From Catalinimonas alkaloidigena (lineage in GTDB: Bacteria > Bacteroidota > Bacteroidia > Cytophagales > Cyclobacteriaceae), in the NCBI RefSeq assembly GCF_029504655.1, contig NZ_JAQFIL010000001.1, positions 4,965,001-5,029,000 on the forward strand: 64,000 nucleotides of DNA. Direction: 5' to 3'. Made by a program: the position numbers and the translations under genes. Within the stretch, counting starts at the first letter, position 1; every line of letters starts with the position of its first letter. The notes beneath the pieces were generated by a model. That model was not told where the DNA came from, made no database searches, and worked only from the letters and a program-made list of their open reading frames with translations. This document shows positions 1-9,204 of the stretch, piece after piece.

Positions 1-2
1 GA

Positions 3-650
3 GCTTTGAATTTTGTACAACAAGCATCATTGGAGGGCAAAGTAAGTACTGCCAGTCTGGATGTACGTAACATCAGCGCATGCAAAGACTTTATTGACAA
101 ACAACTTGAGCAGAGGGGAACACCTTTTGGCCTGGTCAATCTCACTTTCACTTCCACTTCTAAAAAATTGGAAGAACTCACTGAAAAGGACGTTGATGAT
201 TCAAATCACGGTGGCTTGACTGCTACCTTATTGATTGCCAGACAAGTGGGTAGCGCTATGGCCATAGAAAAAAGAGGAAGTATCGTCCTCTTTTCCAGTA
301 TGTATGGCATTGTTTCTCCTAAGCCTGACATTTATGAAGCCCCCATGGTAAAAAACCCCATAGAGTATGGAATAGGAAAAGCAGGGGTTATTCAAATGAC
401 GCGCTACCTGGCAGTACACTGGGGCAACATGAACGTTAGGTGCAACTGCATTTCACCGGGCCCCTTTCCCAATCCTACAGTACAAAAAAACAACCCTTTA
501 TTTACCGCAAAGCTGGCGCAACAATCCCCTTTAGGCCGCATAGGACAGGCTCACGAAATGTCCGGGTCCGTGGCGTATTTACTCTCCGATTTATCATCCT
601 ATGTAAGCGGACATAACCTGATCGTGGATGGAGGGTGGACCTCCTGCTAG
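3..650 (+). CDS. SDR family oxidoreductase, 5' truncated by window edge
   Basis: This is a classical short-chain dehydrogenase/reductase that uses NAD(P) on a hydroxyl or keto substrate. The frame stays open to base 3, so the N-terminal TGxxxGxG nucleotide loop lies outside the window; the TTG at 6 is probably internal. Visible marks are a SSMYG segment holding the catalytic Ser, YGIGK (the YxxxK pair), CISPGP and a C-terminal VDGGW. Where most SDRs read NNAG, this one reads VNLTF, which is unusual. It converges on the sialidase-like gene with 15 bp between the stops. The layout resembles the SDR at 34330, so both may belong to the same locus. The substrate is unknown. Confidence 0.85.
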   Translation, partial: ALNFVQQASLEGKVSTASLDVRNISACKDFIDKQLEQRGTPFGLVNLTFTSTSKKLEELTEKDVDDSNHGGLTATLLIARQVGSAMAIEKRGSIVLFSSMYGIVSPKPDIYEAPMVKNPIEYGIGKAGVIQMTRYLAVHWGNMNVRCNCISPGPFPNPTVQKNNPLFTAKLAQQSPLGRIGQAHEMSGSVAYLLSDLSSYVSGHNLIVDGGWTSC

Positions 651-665
651 ATTTGAAATTTGTAA

Positions 666-1928
666 TCAGCCTGTTTTAAAATTCAGATTTGGGTTCTTCC
701 AGTGAATTCGGGCTACGTATACACTACCATCACTACCGTACTTTTCTACTCCCTGAGGTTGCATCCATTCAGCTACCGTGACCCATGTTTCATCGGGGCT
801 GACATCTGTCACGCCAAAATTACCCAGGCGTGCTCCTCTTTCAGGTACCAGTACCTGCTCTGTGTTACGAATGACACACAATTTTTCAGGATCTACCTGC
901 GCCATAAATAAGGGGGCTCTATGTCGAAAGACATGATCGTTATTGGCACCTTTGCGGGTATAAAGCAGAAAAAGTCCATCACTATGCGATACCCAGTGCT
1001 GCTGCGTATTGTAATTGCCCAATCCTGAGCCATCATCAAATTTCCACTCCTGAATCGGTTCATAATGCAGGCCATCCTCACTTATGCTTACGTACCCACG
1101 ATTGTCATTGCGGATGGTGAGGTAATACACACCATTGAAGCGTGTGATAGAAGGTTCATGCAAGCCACGGCTCTCATCCTGAATACTGAGTTCATTGCCG
1201 TGTTCCAGATGCCGGAGTTCCTTTCCATCAAAACTACATCGGACTACTGTTACCCTGGAATTTGACTGCTTAGGCTTAAAGTAGATTGGAAGCAGTATAT
1301 TGCCATCTGCCTCATCGTAGCGCTGAACACAACCTGCACCTGCGCTCATAAACTTTTCATCATCGGGCATTATAAGCTTCTTCCAAGCTGACCACTGATT
1401 ATTGTCAGGCTCATAAATAGCATAGGCGGTATGCCTGGGGCGAGGGTTTCTGATCTCCCACTCAGGGGTGTAGACAATGGTGTGCCCCGTACCTAATAGT
1501 GTTTTGGTAGTAGCATGATATCCCGGCCAGAAATCGCTGGCAGCGACCGGATGCTGTACTCCATCAATATTTTCATAGCGAGGGGCCAGGCTTACCAAAT
1601 GTTGGGGGGGCGTCCAGAATTTACCCAGATCATCAGTATGCATCCCAAACATACCTTTAAAGACATCACTACCGCTGAGGTCTAGCGTATTCATGGTCAT
1701 GACCACCCGTGGATTACTTTTTTTCTCTGTAAGTGGAATAATCCCTGCCCTGGGATGTGCCCAGCATTTCTCTCCATCAAACAAGCGGGTGGGGACCTCT
1801 AAAGACAAGCGGTGTTCAGCCCCATCCTGTTCATCAGAAATTAATCTCTTAACTTTCAAAGATGGCAGTACACTTATTGAAATGCCAGTAATTAATGAAG
1901 TTTTTATGAATTCACGACGCTCATTCAT
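666..1928 (-). CDS. Sialidase-fold (exo-alpha-sialidase-like) exported protein
   Basis: A 420-residue protein with a twin-arginine-like leader (RREFIK at residues 4-9, then a short hydrophobic stretch), so it is probably exported. The rest has the spaced aromatic and Gly pattern of a six-bladed sialidase/BNR propeller, with a SEDGLHY segment resembling a degenerate Asp-box. I do not see enough conserved residues to claim real sialidase activity; another glycoside hydrolase or a lyase with this fold is equally possible. It is the last gene of leftward unit A, 67 bp after the sulfatase gene. ATG start at 1928. Confidence 0.7.
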   Translation of the reverse strand: MNERREFIKTSLITGISISVLPSLKVKRLISDEQDGAEHRLSLEVPTRLFDGEKCWAHPRAGIIPLTEKKSNPRVVMTMNTLDLSGSDVFKGMFGMHTDDLGKFWTPPQHLVSLAPRYENIDGVQHPVAASDFWPGYHATTKTLLGTGHTIVYTPEWEIRNPRPRHTAYAIYEPDNNQWSAWKKLIMPDDEKFMSAGAGCVQRYDEADGNILLPIYFKPKQSNSRVTVVRCSFDGKELRHLEHGNELSIQDESRGLHEPSITRFNGVYYLTIRNDNRGYVSISEDGLHYEPIQEWKFDDGSGLGNYNTQQHWVSHSDGLFLLYTRKGANNDHVFRHRAPLFMAQVDPEKLCVIRNTEQVLVPERGARLGNFGVTDVSPDETWVTVAEWMQPQGVEKYGSDGSVYVARIHWKNPNLNFKTG

Positions 1929-1995
1929 TGGGTGGAATTAGGTTGTTATTAGATGGATGATAATCATTCTAAATCAGACATCCAATATATAAATA

Positions 1996-3483
1996 TCATT
2001 GGGAATGGTAAAGATAGCGAGGGTACTCCCAGTCATCCTTGAATCCATAGGAATAAACAGTATCATGCTCCTGACTTAGCTGTTCCAGCTTTAGATTATC
2101 TCTCAGAGGGTCATCTGTAGCCTCTTGCCATTGCTTCAGCGCTTGCAAAAGCCTCTCTTTAACTTCTACATAAGCTGTATCGTCAGCAAGGTCACGAAAT
2201 TCCCAGGGGTCATTGATCAAGTCAAACAACTGTATTTCCGGTGAGTTTATCCAGCGGCTGTAAACTTCCTGTATGGAGTCTGGCGCGCTTTCTATTTCTT
2301 CCCGTGTAGGAGAGCCATCCAGGGCTTCAGAACGGTTTTCAGTATAAGCCAATGCGCTTTCATTTTTTCTATCCTGCAGTAGGCTATAGATCAATTTGTA
2401 CTGATGGTCACGCACCGCTCTGCGTGGGAAATAGAGAATAGGGTCACAATTATATTCAGTGAAAAGGTATTCTCTGAAGTCTGTTTCAGTGTCTTCAAAG
2501 AGTGGGATCAGGCTTTTTCCACTTACCTTTTCCGGTATAGTTAAGCCAACTACATCAAGTATGGTAGGTACTATATCCACAGAAGAAATCAATGCACCAC
2601 TCGACCTGCCCGGCTTTATTTTTCCGGGCCACTTCACCAGGAACGGCACTTTGGTAGAAGCTTCGTACACATCAAATTTTCCTCTGGCCATTTCATCGCC
2701 ATGATCTGACAAATAAATCACCAGTGTATTTTCTTCTTTGCCAGAATGCTCCAGTGCTTCCATCAATTCACCTATGCACTTGTCCAGCCTCAGTAAACAA
2801 TTATAATAGCTGGCCGTGACATTACGTATTCTTTCATTATCAAACCCTATATAGGCAAAGGGCGTAACATCCTCAGGCAATATGGGATCTTCTGGATATC
2901 CATCTACAGAATTTTGCCAGGGATAATGCGCTTCCGGCAAATTGACCATCAGGAAAAAAGGTTTCTCCGAAGTCCGCATCATAGTATCAGCATAGGCGGC
3001 ATAGCGCCCCAACTCTTTCTTGGAGAAATTTGAGGCTGTAATAGGGTGATAATCTATTGGAAAGCTGCTTTCGGGATTAACATGAAGCTTACCGATCATT
3101 CCTGTCTGGTATCCGACTTCCTTTAATAAGCTATATATATTTTCAACATCACTAAGCATATGATAACCCTGGGTTGCCAGACCCAGTTGTCCGTTCTGAT
3201 GAGGATATAAGCCGGTCAGGATACTACTGCGAGAAGGGCTGCAAACCGACTGTGCGACATAAGCATTCTCAAATAACACCCCCTCTTGCGCTATCTGATC
3301 CAGATGAGGCGTACTAATAATGGTATCTCCATAGCATGAGAGATGAGGACCATGATCTTCTGATACGATGAGCAGCATATTAGGCGGCATCTCCCTTTGC
3401 TCATAATCTTTATGATCGGGCTGACAGGCCAGGTCAAACAGCATAATGGGTAGCAGAAGACAACGAATCAAAGAGTTTCCCAT
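1996..3483 (-). CDS. Sulfatase, heparan N-sulfatase (SGSH)-like, lipoprotein
   Basis: A type I sulfatase of 495 residues. Residues 15-20 (LFDLAC) are a lipobox, so it should be anchored in an outer membrane. CSPSR at 81-85 is the intact formylglycine motif, with the calcium-binding SEDHG at 41-45 and SDHGDE at 259-264. The segments around the motif (LTGLYPHQNGQ, then MIGKLHV) resemble N-sulfoglucosamine sulfohydrolase (SGSH) more than arylsulfatase A, which suggests a substrate sulfated on nitrogen or an amino sugar. That specificity is inference from similarity of short segments. It lies in unit A, 32 bp after the acyltransferase gene. Confidence 0.88.
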   Translation of the reverse strand: MGNSLIRCLLLPIMLFDLACQPDHKDYEQREMPPNMLLIVSEDHGPHLSCYGDTIISTPHLDQIAQEGVLFENAYVAQSVCSPSRSSILTGLYPHQNGQLGLATQGYHMLSDVENIYSLLKEVGYQTGMIGKLHVNPESSFPIDYHPITASNFSKKELGRYAAYADTMMRTSEKPFFLMVNLPEAHYPWQNSVDGYPEDPILPEDVTPFAYIGFDNERIRNVTASYYNCLLRLDKCIGELMEALEHSGKEENTLVIYLSDHGDEMARGKFDVYEASTKVPFLVKWPGKIKPGRSSGALISSVDIVPTILDVVGLTIPEKVSGKSLIPLFEDTETDFREYLFTEYNCDPILYFPRRAVRDHQYKLIYSLLQDRKNESALAYTENRSEALDGSPTREEIESAPDSIQEVYSRWINSPEIQLFDLINDPWEFRDLADDTAYVEVKERLLQALKQWQEATDDPLRDNLKLEQLSQEHDTVYSYGFKDDWEYPRYLYHSQ

Positions 3484-3515
3484 CTTTAAGTAAAAATGAA
3501 GTGAGTGTTTAAGGC

Positions 3516-4220
3516 TTATAAATTTTGGTCTTTAAGCCATTCTTCTTTACCGGGAAAGTCTTCCTCTTTCCAGCTACCATCATCTTCTTGTGGATGCCAT
3601 AAATCTAGTCCGGCAAATATCTGAGCGGGATCATTCCTTTTTCCAAATTTTTCAGGTAGTGGCTTGTAGCTGGCCGGTGTGCCGTATGCCAGGGAGTTGG
3701 GGGGTATATCTTTCAAAACAGTAGCACCCGCACCAATAAAAACATTGTCTCCAACCTTTACACCCGGACCAATGGTAACTCCCCCTCCTATTACGACCTG
3801 CCTGCCTATTTGGGGACCTGATACCCCGGGAGCACGCATGGGGAGCATGGCGTTCAAAAAGTTGACACCAGGTCCGATAAAGGTCATACTGCCAATCACA
3901 GTACCACTTGGAATATAAACATGAGCCATAATTTTCACGCCTTTGCCAATCGTAATTTTACCTTCCAGGGTGGTTCCATGCAATATCACTACCCTGTCTC
4001 CAATATCACAAGCTGCCCGGATGACTACATTATGTCCACAGGTAAACCTGGAACCAATTTGCGTATCAGCGTAAATCACAGTACCGGAATGTACCCTGCT
4101 TAGTTCACCAATTTTAGCGGGCTTTTTCCAGCCTTTGTACTGATACCCTAGTTGTACATTGGGAGCGATTTCACAATCAGGGCCCAGCTCGGCATTTTGA
4201 GTAGGTGGTTTTTGGCTCAT
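3516..4220 (-). CDS. Hexapeptide-repeat acyltransferase (left-handed beta-helix)
   Basis: A 234-residue protein built from hexapeptide repeats (for example IGSRFT, IGDRVV, IGKGVK, VGDNVF), which fold as a left-handed beta-helix. The family comprises O- or N-acetyltransferases using acetyl-CoA, often acting on nucleotide sugars (WbpD-type) or aminosugars. There is no signal peptide, so it is cytoplasmic. It is unusual inside a degradation operon, between a sulfatase and a propeller enzyme; it could acetylate a released amino compound. Acceptor unknown. Confidence 0.8.
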   Translation of the reverse strand: MSQKPPTQNAELGPDCEIAPNVQLGYQYKGWKKPAKIGELSRVHSGTVIYADTQIGSRFTCGHNVVIRAACDIGDRVVILHGTTLEGKITIGKGVKIMAHVYIPSGTVIGSMTFIGPGVNFLNAMLPMRAPGVSGPQIGRQVVIGGGVTIGPGVKVGDNVFIGAGATVLKDIPPNSLAYGTPASYKPLPEKFGKRNDPAQIFAGLDLWHPQEDDGSWKEEDFPGKEEWLKDQNL

Positions 4221-4292
4221 ATATTTTATGTATTGGTAAGCAAGCTAATCATGTGAGGTATATTATGAAACTTCAGCCTTAAAAGGTCTTAT

Positions 4293-5810
4293 CTATCTTA
4301 AGGAGTTCTTTTTAATTTTTTTGTAATCTCCATCTTCAAAGACTCCAAATGAATATAAATCCGCGTCCTTCATTACAAATTTTAACCGAACAGTCTTGCC
4401 CTTTAAATCTGACAGACTCTTACCGTTACTCCACTGTACCCTATGATTGATGAAATCACCTACGATTGTAGGCGCGTCCTTTTCCCCAAAGCCTTCTATT
4501 TCTTTTCCTTTAGCATCCAGTACGATCAGTTTAATGTAGCCAGCGCTTGAACTTGAATAATTCAGATAGAGGTTGGTCCCATCCAATTGTAAAGGTTTGG
4601 TAATCAGGCTGCCGGCTTCATAACCCGCACTGATGGAGGCAAAACCATCTGTACGCAAGCTCAGTCTTTCCAGCCATGTATCCTGAGTAGCATAAGCCCG
4701 AGTCACATAAATAGACATTTCATCCACTGCAGTAGGTATCACTCCCATAGCTGGTATGTTGCAGCGAGCACTCCAGTTTTGCAGATCTCTACCCGGACGA
4801 ATGAATGACTCTAAAAATGTACGGTCATATTGATTGCCTCCACGAGATGTCATAAATACTCCATCTGAAATCCCTTGCCATTGAGAAGTAAGGGTTCCGT
4901 TAAGAATTAGCTGATTGTCAGAAAGGACTTTTTTATCAGGAAAAAAGCGAAAGGGCATTGAGATTAATATTTGAGGAGCACGGAAATATTTATGCGTAGC
5001 ATTGGTGTACAAATGCTCAATTTCCGTATCGCCAAAGCCCATAAATTCAGGCTCAGACCAGCTTTTAAAATCTTTGGAGGTAGATCTGGCGATGGTTCTG
5101 ATACCACCTTCGGGATAGGGAACACCAGGCTTTGCCCCTGTCCAGCTCCTAAAATAGATCACATAGTTTTGCTCCTGCTCATCCCAGCTCAGCGCATTTT
5201 GCGAGTCCAAAGCATGATCGGGAAACAAATCTGCTGTATCTGCAGTGTAGCGAGACCAATGGATACCATCAGGAGAAACATATCGCTTTAAGCCAATATG
5301 CGTACTATTATCCCGGTTGGCGCCACCTACCCCTTTATATCTCTCTTCCTGAGGCACTCCTTCCCTGTCGTCAAAATAAACTGTAAAATTGTGGGCTACT
5401 TCGCTTTCGTCATTTACCATGATGACGTTGTTTTTCTTACTGCCATAAATCTCGTATATGCCCAGATTAGGCTTGGTCCAATGTATGCCATCATGGCTTT
5501 CCGCATAGCAGGTTAGGTCAGTACCTTTATGATTGATGTGAGCGCTGCCACGATAGTACATTTGAAAAAAAGTGCCATTATCAATGATGGTAATATAGGC
5601 TGGCGTTACACCCTCCCAGGGTTTATCAAAATGCAGCCCTTCCCCAGTAGGATGTGGTTTATGAAGTCTTTGCTCTACATTGTTTAATTCTGAAATTATA
5701 TAGTTATCGACAAAAAGCTCTCTTTGGTTTTGTAATACTATAGGTGCTTGTGCATTCGCATAGGTGCTCATTGTAGCCGCTATCACTAAACTCAAAATTA
5801 GTTTAATCAT
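4293..5810 (-). CDS. Exported GH32/GH43-like five-bladed propeller protein
   Basis: A 505-residue protein with a cleavable signal peptide (about residues 1-20, ending ANAQ). It begins with the RELFVDNYII segment typical of bacterial proteins annotated as glycoside hydrolase family 32-like, followed by a beta-propeller and a C-terminal beta-sandwich-like region (from about residue 400) as in GH32 enzymes. I cannot place the catalytic acids with confidence, so the glycosidase call rests on fold resemblance. It lies in unit A, 74 bp after the second ceramidase-family gene. Confidence 0.65.
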   Translation of the reverse strand: MIKLILSLVIAATMSTYANAQAPIVLQNQRELFVDNYIISELNNVEQRLHKPHPTGEGLHFDKPWEGVTPAYITIIDNGTFFQMYYRGSAHINHKGTDLTCYAESHDGIHWTKPNLGIYEIYGSKKNNVIMVNDESEVAHNFTVYFDDREGVPQEERYKGVGGANRDNSTHIGLKRYVSPDGIHWSRYTADTADLFPDHALDSQNALSWDEQEQNYVIYFRSWTGAKPGVPYPEGGIRTIARSTSKDFKSWSEPEFMGFGDTEIEHLYTNATHKYFRAPQILISMPFRFFPDKKVLSDNQLILNGTLTSQWQGISDGVFMTSRGGNQYDRTFLESFIRPGRDLQNWSARCNIPAMGVIPTAVDEMSIYVTRAYATQDTWLERLSLRTDGFASISAGYEAGSLITKPLQLDGTNLYLNYSSSSAGYIKLIVLDAKGKEIEGFGEKDAPTIVGDFINHRVQWSNGKSLSDLKGKTVRLKFVMKDADLYSFGVFEDGDYKKIKKNSLR

Positions 5811-5884
5811 TATTGTTGTAAGTAATTAGTTTGGTGGTTGTGAATATCTTAAATATGCTATTTTGTATATCAATTCAATATAGC

Positions 5885-7453
5885 CTAACGTGCCATTCCA
5901 GAAAGTATATCTATAGCATCTATAGCAAAGGCATCTCCTGCAGGCGCTTTGTATGGAGGGCAGTATCTGTGAGCATTATAAAGGTCAGCAGGAACTGAAT
6001 CTTTCCTGCTCATCCACTCTTTAAACAGGCCCGGACGGTAGCGGTAATTTCCAGACATATATTCCATATCATCCGCCCCCTTAGCATCTGGAATGTATCC
6101 GTATGCACCATTGGTATAACCACAGGTAAGCACGTAGGGAAGGTCTGCCTCCCTTTTGATTTTAAGCCCAGTCTCTACAAAAGCTTCATAAGGCAGTCCT
6201 ACAAAGCCTACATCTCCGAAGCGTGCTACTACCATAGGCACCGGCAATTCATCTGGAATATTATTTAAATTAAAAGTAGTGTGTTGTTCCAATGCCCATA
6301 CATACCAGGGCCTTACCATATCTACCAGTTTGGCTCTATAGGGAGGAGAAAGCGCTTTGGGGAAATTCATGCCAATACACTCTAGTGTATTTTCATCACC
6401 ATCATTTCCTCTTTTGATAAAATCATCAATACGCTCCAGGTCTTTTCTGAGTTGTGCTTCGCTGGGTAGTTCATTTAATGGGACTTTGACAATAATCTGC
6501 TTCAGTTCAATACCACTTCGTTTTGAAGGTTTCAGTCTGGTAGTAGCCAGGATCAATGATTCTCCCAGTTGCTCTCCCAGTTCACGGGCCTGTTCAATAG
6601 TACCGGTAAGCATATGCTTAGAATTGATATTTCCGGCACAACCCTGAACAAACGCGACGGGTGCTCCTCCCAGATGCTCAGACAGAATTTCAGATCCCAG
6701 TTGTGGAAACTGACCATAACTGATGAGCTTTTCCGGATTGTAGGCGGCTACCGGATGGCCCGTAAAAAAAGATATAGCCGCGATAGGTTTGGCATCAACA
6801 TCCTTAAATATTACGACAGCTGCATCTGGATCAATCACACCATGATAGCCTTTTCCCTCTATATTTAAGCGATCCTCTTCCCTTACAAAATAGGAGCGTC
6901 CGTCTTCACGATACCCTTTGCGATTATAGGTAATTCTGTTTTCCTCAGCTACCCCCCACTCCACAGTTACTGGGGTGCTTTCCTTTGATAATTTTTCAGT
7001 GGCTTTCTCTATTTCAGTTTCAAATTCTTTTCCCAGTTCCCAAGTGAGGTATTCTGGACTTGATTGATCCGGCATTTCAGAGAGAAGGAAGTCCACGGTT
7101 GGCACCGTATGGTCATGAGAAGAATTAATAATCACAGCTTCTTTAGGAATGTTTAATAAAGCTGATAGTTTCCCAGAGATATAATCAAAAGCTTTTTCAT
7201 TAACAAGAGCCAATGGTGTTGTAAATAGACATACCTGCTCATCATCATCTTTCAAAAGTAATATGGTGTTTTTTAGATCACCGTATACAGATTTTATTTT
7301 ATGTCCTGTACGTGAAGAAGTACTGGGGCTGCCAACTTTTGGATGTATGCTAAATGTAACAGCAGATACCTCTAGTTGCGCTGTCTGGGCAAAAGCACCT
7401 GCCCCAAAAAAGAGGACCCAGATAAGCAACCAGGGTAAGATCTTGATTCTCAT
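5885..7453 (-). CDS. Neutral/alkaline ceramidase-family hydrolase, exported (copy 2)
   Basis: A 522-residue exported protein (signal peptide about 1-22, ending AFAQ) of the neutral/alkaline ceramidase N-terminal family. Candidate zinc ligands are His in SSHDHT (111-116) and in GHP (232-234), plus the Glu of GLPYE and the Tyr of YGYIP near the C-terminal third. The nucleophile region of true bacterial ceramidases (GDVSPN) reads GCAGNIN (271-277), with no serine at the expected place, so ceramide hydrolysis should not be assumed. It is a tandem paralogue of the next gene upstream, with near-identical blocks (YNRKGY, ISYGQFPQ, FPKALSPPYRAKL). Likely an amidase or other zinc hydrolase. Confidence 0.8.
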   Translation of the reverse strand: MRIKILPWLLIWVLFFGAGAFAQTAQLEVSAVTFSIHPKVGSPSTSSRTGHKIKSVYGDLKNTILLLKDDDEQVCLFTTPLALVNEKAFDYISGKLSALLNIPKEAVIINSSHDHTVPTVDFLLSEMPDQSSPEYLTWELGKEFETEIEKATEKLSKESTPVTVEWGVAEENRITYNRKGYREDGRSYFVREEDRLNIEGKGYHGVIDPDAAVVIFKDVDAKPIAAISFFTGHPVAAYNPEKLISYGQFPQLGSEILSEHLGGAPVAFVQGCAGNINSKHMLTGTIEQARELGEQLGESLILATTRLKPSKRSGIELKQIIVKVPLNELPSEAQLRKDLERIDDFIKRGNDGDENTLECIGMNFPKALSPPYRAKLVDMVRPWYVWALEQHTTFNLNNIPDELPVPMVVARFGDVGFVGLPYEAFVETGLKIKREADLPYVLTCGYTNGAYGYIPDAKGADDMEYMSGNYRYRPGLFKEWMSRKDSVPADLYNAHRYCPPYKAPAGDAFAIDAIDILSGMAR

Positions 7454-7589
7454 TACAGTAGTATTTTTATGTAATTTTCCTGACCAGAAGTTAGTTTATA
7501 AAGCCTGTTTCCGTCGCTTTCATTTTACAGACATAGCTATTCTTTTTATATGCAGTTTCAAATAGTTCAGTCTGATTCTGATAGACTTC

Positions 7590-9089
7590 CTACCGGGCAA
7601 ATTCAGACAATGCCTCTATGGCTACTTCAGAGCACATATCTCCGGCAGGGGCTTTGTAGGGTGCTATGTTCTTTTTGTAGCGAAAAAAGCCAGACATGTA
7701 TTCCCTGTCATCTGCTCCCCGGGCATCCGGAATGTAACCGTAATGGCCGTCGGTATAGCCTCCGGTAATCACGCAGGGTAGTACGGAAGCCTGCTTAATC
7801 TTCAGGCCCGTCATCACGAAGGGTTCGTACGGAAGCCCCACAAGCCCTACATCCCCGAAACGGGCTACTACGATTTCTATCGGCAGGTATTCCGGCAGTT
7901 CGCCCAGTTTGTCCTGCTCATAGTGCTCTAATGCCCAAACATACCAGGGCCGGACCAATTCAACCAGTTTGGCCCGATAGGGTGGGCTGAGTGCTTTAGG
8001 GAAATTCATGCCTACGCAGTGCAAGGTATTCTCGTCTCCGGCATTTCCTCTCCGGATAAAATCATCTATGGTAGCCAGGTCTTTCCGCAGGCTCTCTTCG
8101 CTGGGTAGTTCGGCAAAAGGGATTTTCACCTCTTCCCTGCTCCACTCCAGCCCAATACGCTTTGAGGGGCGCAACGTTTTGCTTGCGTGGATGAAGGTTT
8201 CACCTAAATATTCCCCCAACTGCCGGGCCTGTTCAATGGTACCGGACAACATATATTTTTCGTTAATGTCGCCCGCGCAGCCCTGCACAAAACCTACCGG
8301 AACACCTCCTAGATGCTCAGAGAGCATTTCAGATGCGGTTTGAGGAAACTGCCCGTAACTAATCAGTTTCTCCGGATCATAGGCGGCCACCGGGTGTCCG
8401 GTAAAAGAGGTGAGTGCCGCTACTGCTTTATGTTTCTCGTTTTTAAAAACCACCACGATGGCGTCCGGATCAATCAGCCCTCTATACCCTTCGCCAGCCA
8501 GTTTGATTCTGTCTTCTTCCCGCATAAAATAAGTCTTGCCATTAGGATAATAGCCTTTACGATTATAAGTAATCCGGTTTTCTTCCGCTTTTCCCCATTC
8601 TACATAAACAGGCTCCAGGTTTTTTGATACATAGTCAGCTGCTTGTTGGAGTTTCTTTTTAAAATCAAGCCCTAATTCCCAGGAAAGTACTTGCGGTGAG
8701 TCTGCATCAGGTTTTTTATCACTAACATTAAGAAAAGGAATTGTGTGGTTATGAGAACTGGAAGCTGATATTGCGCCCGGATCTATCTTTAAGGTATTTG
8801 AGAGTATTTTTACGCTAGCTTTTCTTAGTGCTCCTGATTCCACTCCTAAGGCAGAGGTAATCATACAAAACCTGTTCTCTCCCTGTTTAAAGTAGAGTAC
8901 CGTAGTTTTTAAATCTCCATAAACTTCTTCTATGAGATGGGCAGTTCTGGTATGCCCACTAGGCGTACCCACTTTTGGCTGTACCGCAAAAGTATAGGCA
9001 GCCACTTCCAGTTTTTCCTGCTGGGCGAATAATTCACTATTAATTCCAACGAATAAAAAAAGTATCAGGTAATAGGTTTTCATCTTCAT
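7590..9089 (-). CDS. Neutral/alkaline ceramidase-family hydrolase, exported (copy 1)
   Basis: A 499-residue paralogue of the gene at 5885, sharing motif order: SSHNHT, GHP, GCAGDIN, GLPYE, YGYIPD. The signal peptide ends near residue 22 (LFAQ). Two in-frame ATGs (9089 and 9083) make the start slightly uncertain. As in its twin, the ceramidase serine is absent. It is the first enzyme gene after susC1-susD1, separated from susD1 by 115 bp carrying an 11-bp hairpin, so its expression is probably lower than that of susCD. Both copies should act outside the cytoplasm, before or at uptake. Confidence 0.8.
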   Translation of the reverse strand: MKMKTYYLILFLFVGINSELFAQQEKLEVAAYTFAVQPKVGTPSGHTRTAHLIEEVYGDLKTTVLYFKQGENRFCMITSALGVESGALRKASVKILSNTLKIDPGAISASSSHNHTIPFLNVSDKKPDADSPQVLSWELGLDFKKKLQQAADYVSKNLEPVYVEWGKAEENRITYNRKGYYPNGKTYFMREEDRIKLAGEGYRGLIDPDAIVVVFKNEKHKAVAALTSFTGHPVAAYDPEKLISYGQFPQTASEMLSEHLGGVPVGFVQGCAGDINEKYMLSGTIEQARQLGEYLGETFIHASKTLRPSKRIGLEWSREEVKIPFAELPSEESLRKDLATIDDFIRRGNAGDENTLHCVGMNFPKALSPPYRAKLVELVRPWYVWALEHYEQDKLGELPEYLPIEIVVARFGDVGLVGLPYEPFVMTGLKIKQASVLPCVITGGYTDGHYGYIPDARGADDREYMSGFFRYKKNIAPYKAPAGDMCSEVAIEALSEFAR

Positions 9090-9133
9090 AATGTCTGCAA
9101 TCCGTATCTATAAAATTTCAAATCAAAATTCGT

Positions 9134-9179
9134 AAACAGAAAATTACAACTGGCCATATGCTAAATAACCAGTTGTAAT
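9134..9179 (-). terminator. Hairpin between susD1 and ceramidase-family gene
   Basis: A perfect 11-bp inverted repeat (9143-9153 with 9169-9179; arm ATTACAACTGG) with a 15-nt loop, followed on the minus strand by TTTCTGTTT. It sits just after the susD1 stop. It may be a partial terminator or an mRNA-stabilising 3' structure lowering downstream expression relative to susCD. Confidence 0.6.
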
Positions 9180-9204
9180 CAGAGCTTAACTTAAAGCATA
9201 GCAA

